Source: Candidatus Methanoliparum thermophilum
GTDB taxonomy: Archaea > Halobacteriota > Methanoliparia > Methanoliparales > Methanoliparaceae
Direction of reading: 5' to 3'
DNA: 43,525 nt
Assembly (NCBI GenBank): GCA_004212075.1
Contig: RXIF01000001.1
Span: 1-43,525 of the forward strand
Part shown: positions 8,479 to 14,698 of the stretch, piece by piece
Position numbering within the stretch: the stretch's first letter is position 1
Layout of the letters: every line of letters begins with the position of its first letter
Program-made: the position numbers and the translations under genes
The notes under the pieces: generated by a model
What the model saw: the letters and a program-made list of their open reading frames with translations, nothing else
Database searches by the model: none
Told to the model about the DNA's origin: nothing

Positions 8479-8489
8479 TATTTTATAAT
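8479..8489 (-). promoter_or_regulatory. Probable TATA box for the small peptide-XRE transcript
   Basis: Minus-strand ATTATAAAATA, centred about 42 nt upstream of the ATG at 8442. This would place transcription start close to 8455-8460 and leave a short leader. Confidence 0.45.
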
Positions 8490-8594
8490 AATTAAGTTAA
8501 AAACTTGAGATAATTATTAGTAATTAAAAAGAGAATAAAGAATAATAGATTAAGTAATGAGAAAAATAAGCGGAAAGTATGATAATAATTAATA

Positions 8595-9686
8595 TTATCT
8601 TTTTAAAAGGTTTTTTATACCCTTCCATAGAATCTCTAAAATGGGGAGATAATAACTTCCATCATCTTTATTTATTATCTTCACGTGACCTATTCCATCA
8701 TCTCCCCTTTTACATGTAAATTCCAACTCAGGATTGACTCCGTGTGCTATTCCATTATCGAGAGAAGAAAAATATTGCCCCATATATGAAAATACTTCGT
8801 TTGAGACGCAACAATGGCATAAATATTCAACTTCTTTTTTATCATACCGAATTACTTCCACATTTAAGCCAAGCGGTTTTGAAAAAAGCCTCTTCATCAT
8901 CCAAACCACGACTCTTGCATCCCCCTTATATTTTGTCATCATAGCCTTTTCTGCAAGGTTATGAACTTCCTCTATCATCCGAGCCGAATCTTCCTTGCTA
9001 AAAGATCTGATACCAGAATTATTGTATCTCTCTTCATCTATGAACGCATTCATGATTATATTTATAGCATCAATCAAATTTTTGAACTTCGTAGGTCTCG
9101 TATACCTCTCATAACCTTGTAGATCTGGAGCATATTCCAGATCCTTTACAAAATAGGGATGTTGTTCAGTATCACCCCTACCATCCCACTCGTTAGCTCT
9201 ATCCGGGCTCAAATATTTATCTCTGGTGCAATCTATCCTCAACCACCTTTCTTCAATCATAGCATTTGTTATACAATGCGTAATTTTAAACTTTTTTGCC
9301 TCCTCCACCTTTACTCTTAATTGCATTACATCTAACATTGATTCTCCCGTTAAAGATTGAAATTGAAACCGTGCAGGGATGTCTTTTGCTCTTAGTAGTG
9401 CAACAAGCAGATTTGACTTTGTTAAACAGTTTCCTCTCCTTTTTTCCAACGTTTCAGATGCCTTAGATAAAGGTTCGATAAAGTAATAAATATTATCTCT
9501 CACCCAATAGAATGCATTTACTGCATATTCTCTTTTGTCTGCACTTCTATCATTTAGTTCGTCCACCAATCTCAATATCTTCTCATTCTTCCAATCGCAT
9601 AATTCCGTTTCAATAAGATAATCGTCCATATCTGATTCAGGAAGTTTATAATATTTATGCTTTTGCAGATGTAGTTGAGAGATCAA
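8595..9686 (-). CDS. Transglutaminase-like (papain-fold) protein with a C-terminal ATC-hydrolase-like domain
   Basis: 363 aa. Residues about 45-160 match the transglutaminase-like fold: catalytic Cys in KRRGNCLTKSN (C87), His in KITHCITN (H137) and Asp in LRIDCTRD (D152), all present in order. The C-terminal third contains CHCC, DNGIAHGVNPELEF and KRGDDGIGHVKI. These recall the L-2-amino-thiazoline-4-carboxylate hydrolase-like family of small archaeal proteins, a weak visual resemblance only. The activity could be peptidase, transamidase or peptide cyclase; no substrate can be named. The start ATG (9686) overlaps the last stop of the adjoining transposase remnant, so the original promoter may have been lost or replaced. 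Confidence 0.6.
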   Translation of the reverse strand: MISQLHLQKHKYYKLPESDMDDYLIETELCDWKNEKILRLVDELNDRSADKREYAVNAFYWVRDNIYYFIEPLSKASETLEKRRGNCLTKSNLLVALLRAKDIPARFQFQSLTGESMLDVMQLRVKVEEAKKFKITHCITNAMIEERWLRIDCTRDKYLSPDRANEWDGRGDTEQHPYFVKDLEYAPDLQGYERYTRPTKFKNLIDAINIIMNAFIDEERYNNSGIRSFSKEDSARMIEEVHNLAEKAMMTKYKGDARVVVWMMKRLFSKPLGLNVEVIRYDKKEVEYLCHCCVSNEVFSYMGQYFSSLDNGIAHGVNPELEFTCKRGDDGIGHVKIINKDDGSYYLPILEILWKGIKNLLKR

Positions 9687-10363
9687 TCATTTTTATCATA
9701 TCCAACTAATAATTTCACAAAAATCCATCCGATCACGCACCGATAGATACTTAGGTATCTGCCCCGTGGAGCTTCTCGATCACGTATTGCTATCAAGAAC
9801 TCAGGATCTGTGGGTAACATCTCTGTCATATTATCTTCACTCCAATACCCTGCATCTGCCAACTCAGTACTCAACCCCTTCAGTTCTTCCTGTGCCTTCT
9901 CTGTTATTCGGTGCACAGTCAGGATCTGTCACATTCACCTCCTCCTGGGCTACTTGGGCAATTTCCCTCTTCTACCTGGCGTTTCTCAATCCTTTCAGAC
10001 TGCGCTTGCAGCTTTTCTTCCTTTTCTCGTGCCAATCGCTCCTGGCATTCTTTCAGCCGTGCCAGCTGATTTCTTCGACCTTTGAGTTCTTTAGACATTT
10101 CATCTCCACGAGAGCCCTTCCCAAACAGTCGATCTTCTTCCTCATCTTTCTTCCTGGCTTCAGCCAGCATCTTTCTGATATGTTCCTGAGTTCGGTTGGC
10201 TGAAAGTGATGCATTAGCCTTGACCTTTGTTCCATCCAGCGCCACTACCCTAACCATCTGCTCTGTATTTGAGGTAAAACTTGGATAAATCCATAATGTC
10301 TACTGCATCCAGGATAAACCATGGGCAGCTCATGCCTCCAGACTTACAGGCATCAGGTACATC
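9683..10363 (-). pseudogene. Remnant of an IS1182-type transposase, several deletions and frameshifts
   Basis: Three transposase pieces lie in order on the minus strand. An N-terminal piece (PWFILDAVDIMDLSKFYLKY, about 10324 down) is joined by internal deletion to VVALDGTKVKANASLSANRT (from 10257), a hallmark of IS1182-family transposases. A frameshift follows near 9950, since the other frame continues IAQVAQEEVNVTDPD. A second deletion then leads to TEKAQEELKG and LADAGYWSEDN (to about 9780). The C-terminal catalytic part is gone and no terminal inverted repeats were recognised. Base composition is visibly richer in GC than the flanks, fitting a foreign origin. It cannot be active. Confidence 0.85.
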
Positions 10364-11005
10364 TGCGTCATGTTTTACACCCTGCCGCCACTCGAAAGAT
10401 GAGTATCCATCTATGTATTTGTACTTTTCATATAACCCTATATCTGAAACAAATTTATTATGAAACCAACCATATTCCCTAAGCTTTACATTTGGTTCAT
10501 ATAACGAGGAAACTAAACAGAACTTCTCTCCATGTGTATTAAAATCTGCGACAAATAGTGCCGCATTCGCATTTATATTAAATTCTTTTTTTGCATCAAT
10601 AAGCATTTCCCGAACATTGGATATTTTTAATTTAAGTCTGGGAATATCCCTAACAATATTTCTAATAACAGAAGTCTTACATAACATAGCAATTTTTCCT
10701 TCTTTATCATGAAATTGCTGAATTACTCGCAAAATAATATTCTCAGCAATGTCAAAATTACCCTTACCAGTTATAGCTTCTATACCTTTATGATTTTTTA
10801 TATTACTCTTATAGGGTAAATTATCTGAATTTAAAACAGAAAGTCCACTGCAAGTTATTCACGGTGGATTACCTAGGATTAGAAGATTTTGTCGGTGTTT
10901 GTTATTTAAAAACTTTCTAAACCTATCGGTCATCCGACGTGTAAAGATGTTATTACGACAAAATTCTATCTTTGTAGGTATAGTCTGGTCAAAGGATAGT
11001 TTTAG
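10364..11005 (-). pseudogene. Remnant of an N6-adenine DNA methyltransferase (R-M type)
   Basis: Minus-strand reading from 11005 gives CRNNIFTRRMTDRFRK, then LLILGNPP followed by TGA. The expected motif IV NPPW/Y is broken by a stop exactly at the aromatic residue (TGG to TGA). The frame continues through LPYKSNIKNHKGIEAI, MLCKTSVIRNI and KYIDGYSSFEWRQGVKHD, a segment typical of type II/IIG Eco57I-like methylases. It then runs straight into transposase sequence near 10363. The SAM-binding N-terminus and the target-recognition C-terminus are missing. No intact restriction gene is nearby. Confidence 0.8.
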
Positions 11006-11087
11006 TTATATTCAATTTAAAAAGCCATTCATACTTGCTTTGTGTATCAATACAATAATATATACCGGGAGTTCTATATTATACTTT

Positions 11088-11552
11088 ATGAAAACCGTAT
11101 ATGCAATAATCTTGGGAGCCCTTTTGGGTGGAGTGATATGCCTTGCCTTGCTTGGATTTGTGGGACCCGACAACCCAGAAACGGATGCCTCTGGAAATGG
11201 AGCATCCTCGTGGATGATTGTGGATGCTGCGCCTGCGACAGCGCACGAAGAGATCAACGTAAAGGCTGGAGAGAGATTCAAGATTCCTGACAAAATTGGA
11301 GGAGGGGGAAGTGACGATCTTATAACTTTCAATGGTCCTATCAAACTAATCGGAGGAGGTAGTGTAGGGATATGGCCCCTCAAAGATTACTACTATGTTT
11401 TAGAAGCTGTAGAGCCCGGCGAAGCGCAGGTGGTGATATTTGAAGTTCATGTAGATGCATGGGAACGTTCTTGGTCTAACACTCCTGCTGATATTACTAC
11501 TTCTGTCTCTATTACTATATCTACGATATATGATATCCACATCACCGGATAA
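11088..11552 (+). CDS. Exported or membrane-anchored protein of unknown function
   Basis: I choose the ATG at 11088 (154 aa). It opens directly into a membrane helix or signal (TVYAIILGALLGGVICLALL), while the longer open frame from 10899 overlaps the methylase remnant. A TATA-like AATATATA (11056-11063) lies 25-30 nt upstream, suggesting a nearly leaderless transcript. The remainder is a beta-rich extracytoplasmic domain with VKAGERFKIP and LEAVEPGEAQVVIFEV, recalling chagasin-like or immunoglobulin-like folds. That resemblance is weak. Overlap with the next gene suggests a two-gene unit. Confidence 0.55.
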   Translation: MKTVYAIILGALLGGVICLALLGFVGPDNPETDASGNGASSWMIVDAAPATAHEEINVKAGERFKIPDKIGGGGSDDLITFNGPIKLIGGGSVGIWPLKDYYYVLEAVEPGEAQVVIFEVHVDAWERSWSNTPADITTSVSITISTIYDIHITG

Positions 11553-12120
11553 GGCACAACAGCAGATCAGGAAGATCTTTGTTGCAGCGATAGTCTGCAT
11601 GGTGCTCTTTATTTCTGTCGCTGCAGCACAGAGTCCGCTGAGAGATCTCATAGACCGCATATTCGGAAGGGAGAAAGAAACACAGATAACGGAGATAAAG
11701 GACATACTTGAGGATCCCGAGAAATATTATAACAAAACCATAACTGTAGAGGGTATTTTTGGGGATGTAAGGAGCGGAGGAGGGGGCTGGGCAGGAGGAA
11801 CTCGTGAGGGCTATGAATGGATGGAGGGAGGCATGTATGGGATATATGATGAAGAAGGAAATAGCATAGCTATGTGGGTATACCCAAATCGTGATGAATT
11901 AGAAAAGAAGGCGATAGAGATGAATAATGGCACTTATGAGACGTATAGTTTTGCAAAGACCTATGATATGCTACTAAATGAAAGCTGGAATCGGCTAGTC
12001 TCTTTTGATGGTAAGAAAATCAGGGCTACAGGATATATTGATACCGATATTATGGGAGCCTCTGGATATCTTGAACCGGTGATCACGGTCTTAGATACGG
12101 ATATAGAGGTGGTAAAATGA
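11530..12120 (+). CDS. Exported OB-fold-like protein of unknown function
   Basis: From the ATG at 11530 the product is 196 aa: a signal peptide (KIFVAAIVCMVLFISVAAA, possible cleavage before QSP), then a domain with ITEIKDILEDPEKYYNKTIT and VEGIFGDV. This resembles the start of OB-fold domains of the type 'NPEKYxGKxVTVEG'. The second half closes with GKKIRATGYIDTDI and VITVLDTDIEVV, two more beta strands fitting the same fold. A start at 11455 is open but would extend the overlap with the preceding ORF. Function unknown; probably acts outside the cytoplasm with its neighbour. Confidence 0.55.
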   Translation: MISTSPDKAQQQIRKIFVAAIVCMVLFISVAAAQSPLRDLIDRIFGREKETQITEIKDILEDPEKYYNKTITVEGIFGDVRSGGGGWAGGTREGYEWMEGGMYGIYDEEGNSIAMWVYPNRDELEKKAIEMNNGTYETYSFAKTYDMLLNESWNRLVSFDGKKIRATGYIDTDIMGASGYLEPVITVLDTDIEVVK

Positions 12121-12172
12121 AGAGTTTACCTGTGTTGCTTGATTTTTAAAATAAGATAATAGAAACTCAAAA

Positions 12173-12470
12173 TCATTCCAACACTGTATCCCTATCTGAA
12201 TAAGGAGGGGTACAAATACATAAAAACCTGAGATCACAATCTCCTATGCTCTTTATTCTATGTCTTTGCATCGGAGAAATAAGAATCGCCTGGTCTTTTA
12301 ATACCTCTCTTTTCTCTTCTTCTATTTCCATTATTCCTATTCCTTCCAAGATAAAATAAATTTCATTTGATATTTTGTTTTCCTTCCCGGGTAAAACCAT
12401 GAACATGGATTTAATATCTCTTCTATTAATCTATTTTCGTCAATCTCTTGATTTAAATTTATCAAAGTTA
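12173..12470 (-). pseudogene. Cupin (mannose-6-phosphate isomerase-like) remnant
   Basis: The frame 12406-12173 encodes VLPGKENKISNEIYFILEGI and ends in ILISPMQRHRIKSIG and FLCICTPPYSDRDTVLE, a single cupin domain. Its expected beginning (INLNQEIDENRLIEEILNP) lies in another frame just upstream (about 12415-12470), so a frameshift separates the two near 12405. The segment between PGKENK and SNEIYFILEG is also too short: the usual HxH metal ligands are missing. Both lesions point to loss of function, although the 77-codon frame from 12406 could still be translated. Confidence 0.6.
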
Positions 12471-12965
12471 GAAAATCTATTTTTTCATATTGTCTATTTA
12501 GTCTCATGTCTTTTATTAAATTAGAGATCTTTTTATAATATGTTCCGCTTGGAGAACCATTCCCTTTTTTAAGTTTAAATGAATAAGTTGTTCTATCTGT
12601 TTTTAGACAAAAGCAAAAATTATTTTTGGAACTATCCAAATCTGGAATAATCCTCTTCAATTCTTTTTCAATCTTTTCTTTATCTTCTATTATATGGATA
12701 TTAAAAGGGAGTAACTTCTAATGCAAAATTCTTAATTAGATCCTCTCTTTTTAACTCCTTACAAATTTTATTAAATATATCCGATGTAAATTCATATATA
12801 GGATCCAATCCTTTAACTTCAGTTTTAAATTCCTTCCCGTTTAAAACAACTTTAAAATCTGGAGTAGGTTCGTTTCCTTCTAAGATTTTTTTCCAATTTT
12901 ATTGTTTTTGAAAAAACAGAATAAAACCATCTTTCGTAATCATCTCTAAGTTTTTTATCATTTTT
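12471..12965 (-). pseudogene. Decayed gene of unknown family
   Basis: Conceptual translation on the minus strand shifts frame at least twice. DYERWFYSVFSKTIKLEK lies in one frame (about 12945-12890). Then KILEGNEPTPDFKVVLNGKE and the following residues to EVTPF lie in a second (about 12890-12712). Then HIIEDKEKIEKELKRIIPDL through NLIKDMRLNRQYEK lie in a third (about 12700-12475). No single frame spans it and no family is recognised. The continuity of sensible sequence across frames argues for a once intact gene of about 165 codons. Confidence 0.5.
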
Positions 12966-12997
12966 GCTTCTACACTTATATCACGCCTTATTATCTC

Positions 12998-13419
12998 TTA
13001 TTCGTATTCAAACTTATATTCAATACGAAGATCATTTTCACAACGTGCATCATTAATCCGTACTTTAAAACTCGCTTTTGATCCCGGTGGTATTATGGAT
13101 GGGTTTAAATAATTCTGACCCATACCTAAAAAGTTACCATCGGCATCATACGCAGAGATACGTATCTTAACATTTTCTAAGGTTTTTGTGCCATTATTCT
13201 TTACCATTCCTTTTATTTTTATATAGTTTGGTTCTCCAATGTCTCCGAAAATATTTTCCCAATTCCAATCTACTACTTCCAATCCACTGTCTTTAAGGGT
13301 TTTGGAGTAAAGGGTATTGGAATACAATCTACTATTTCCGACCTACTAACTGCAAGGGTTGTTGGAACAGATACTACAACCAATGCCAGACATAATCCAA
13401 GCACTATTGCTTTTTTCAT
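12998..13419 (-). pseudogene. Exported FxLYD-type beta-sandwich protein, frameshifted between signal peptide and domain
   Basis: The ATG at 13419 starts a clean signal peptide (MKKAIVLGLCLALVVVSVPT) whose frame closes soon after. The domain (DSGLEVVDWNWENI, YIKIKGMVKNNGTKTLENVK, SAYDADGNFLGMG) is read in another frame from about 13320 to 12998. This second part matches the pattern of FxLYD-like domains of secreted archaeal proteins. A one- or two-base indel between about 13270 and 13330 would join them. Either a recent pseudogene or a sequence error. Confidence 0.6.
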
Positions 13420-13460
13420 TTTTTCTCAATATGAGTATGTATGACTCAATATATAAAATT

Positions 13461-13762
13461 TTATAGGGTTTTTACCCAATAAAAGACCCAAAAAAATTCA
13501 GAGGGAGGGCAAGACCCACTACAGATGATAAAACCGATCAAAGAGACCATCGGCAAGAGAGTAAGTAAGGTATTTATTAAAAAATCTCTATCATTTATAT
13601 TAACTCTCTTCCAAACAAAGACAAAACTACACCTAACCCAGCCATTATTGTACCTCTCCAATACCATGGTAAAGGTAAAGTAAGTGCTATAGATAACTCT
13701 AAGAAAAACGAGAAGATCCCATATATCACAAGTATCATAATGGGTACGTATTTTGTTCTCAT
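13461..13762 (-). pseudogene. Small multi-helix membrane protein, probably frameshifted
   Basis: The ATG at 13762 overlaps the stop of the upstream PH-domain gene (ATGA), good evidence for a real gene. It gives 55 aa with two helices (MRTKYVPIMILVIYGIFSFF ... MAGLGVVLSLFGRELI) and stops at 13595. A second frame takes over smoothly (INDRDFLINTLLTLLPMVSL, IGFIICSGSCPPSEFFWVF) to 13461 and supplies two more helices. I read this as one membrane protein of about 100 aa broken by an indel near 13600-13610. Two separate small proteins are the alternative. Confidence 0.5.
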
Positions 13763-14385
13763 TTTAATCTACCTCCACAATAAGGACAAAATTTTGAAAT
13801 CTCCTCCAACTTATGGCCACAATAAGGACAAAAGATTGCTTCTTCTTTCTTACTTGGTTCTAATATAACAGAAACACCTTTTGGTTTTACTAAATAATCT
13901 TGTTTTGCTTTTATGATCGTAGACCTCACACGTTCTGGGTTAGCTACCCCATCAAAGACAATACTACCACCAGCAGTATTTATAATCACGTTCCCCATCC
14001 CCAATATCCTTGTACTAAAAGTCTGACTTAATGTAACTGTTGTTACCAAATCATATGTAGAATCTTCGGTTTTTCTTCTCAAAAATGTAAAATCCCTTAT
14101 AACTCTCTGGTTTGTAACATAGAATTTGAAACCTCTCCTATAAAGTTCTGTGAAAAGAATTGTAAGCACACCAAAGATTATACCAATCCCGTAAAAAGCC
14201 CCCAAAAAAATAAAAAATAAAACTGCTATAATGTAGAGATACCAGAAAACTAAAGGGGACTTGTAAAAAGTGCCTATAATATTTTCTCCTTCATTAAAAC
14301 CCATTTTCTCATATTTATCCTTTTTAATCCCAAGAGTTTCTTTTAATTTTCCCTCTTTTATCTCTTCTGCCATTTTGAGAATCAT
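13759..14385 (-). CDS. Membrane protein with bacterial-type PH domain and C-terminal double zinc ribbon
   Basis: 208 aa. Two adjacent hydrophobic helices (about 47-80, LVFWYLYIIAVLFFIFLGAF) precede a bPH2/DUF304-type domain with KFYVTNQRVIRDFTFLRRK, EDSTYDLVTTVTL and GNVIINTAGG. The C-terminus carries a double zinc ribbon: CPYCGHKLEE and CPYCGGRLK. Such proteins are membrane-associated and of unknown role. A GGAAGGAGAG ribosome site touches the ATG at 14385 and sits about 14 nt before the in-frame ATG at 14373, so the start is not settled. It overlaps the small membrane ORF downstream by 4 nt. Confidence 0.75.
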   Translation of the reverse strand: MILKMAEEIKEGKLKETLGIKKDKYEKMGFNEGENIIGTFYKSPLVFWYLYIIAVLFFIFLGAFYGIGIIFGVLTILFTELYRRGFKFYVTNQRVIRDFTFLRRKTEDSTYDLVTTVTLSQTFSTRILGMGNVIINTAGGSIVFDGVANPERVRSTIIKAKQDYLVKPKGVSVILEPSKKEEAIFCPYCGHKLEEISKFCPYCGGRLK

Positions 14386-14398
14386 CTCTCCTTCCTTC

Positions 14399-14488
14399 TT
14401 ACTTTCCTACTAATCTTATATTCTCTTTTATAAAAGATATTACCTCATAGCCACCAAGACATGCCAATCCTAGAATCAACCATTCCAT
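14399..14488 (-). CDS. Possible 29-aa hydrophobic peptide upstream of the PH-domain gene
   Basis: Minus-strand ATG 14488 to TAA 14399, reading MEWLILGLACLGGYEVISFI and then KENIRLVGK: one helix with a basic tail, as in many small membrane peptides. It lies 13 nt upstream of the PH-domain gene and 28 nt downstream of tRNA-Gln. No strong ribosome site is seen, so this is a candidate only. Confidence 0.3.
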   Translation of the reverse strand: MEWLILGLACLGGYEVISFIKENIRLVGK

Positions 14489-14516
14489 CTTTTTTTATCT
14501 CTTTTTCAAGTAGGTA

Positions 14517-14590
14517 TAGCCCGGGGCGGATTCGAACCGCCGTCGCCGGGTCCAAAGCCCGAAATGATTGACCAGCTACACTACCGGGCT
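14517..14590 (-). tRNA. tRNA-Gln (anticodon TTG)
   Basis: Minus-strand cloverleaf with acceptor arms AGCCCGG and CCGGGCT (14584-14590 and 14518-14524), discriminator A, T-arm GGTTCGAATCC, and anticodon loop CTTTGGA giving TTG. CCA is not encoded. No intron is visible. Confidence 0.93.
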
Positions 14591-14698
14591 ATCTTATTAT
14601 CATTAATGCAATTATGATAATAGTTTATAATCGATATTTTTATTAATAAACTTTATGATACGTCTAATCTATCAATATTTTTGATAACGGTGAAAAAG

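Noticed and set aside
10850-10880. TGA in the methylase NPP motif read as tryptophan (recoding)
   Set aside because: TGA is used as an ordinary stop in neighbouring intact genes such as rnfC and alaS, and the methylase is damaged at both ends as well.
10899-11087. N-terminal extension of the exported protein (plus strand from 10899)
   Set aside because: The region is better explained as the antisense of the methylase remnant, and a TATA box plus a membrane segment supports ATG 11088.
12337-12660. 107-codon minus-strand ORF as an intact gene
   Set aside because: Its 3' end runs into the cupin coding region in another frame, and its 5' side continues upstream in a third frame, so it is a piece of decayed sequence.
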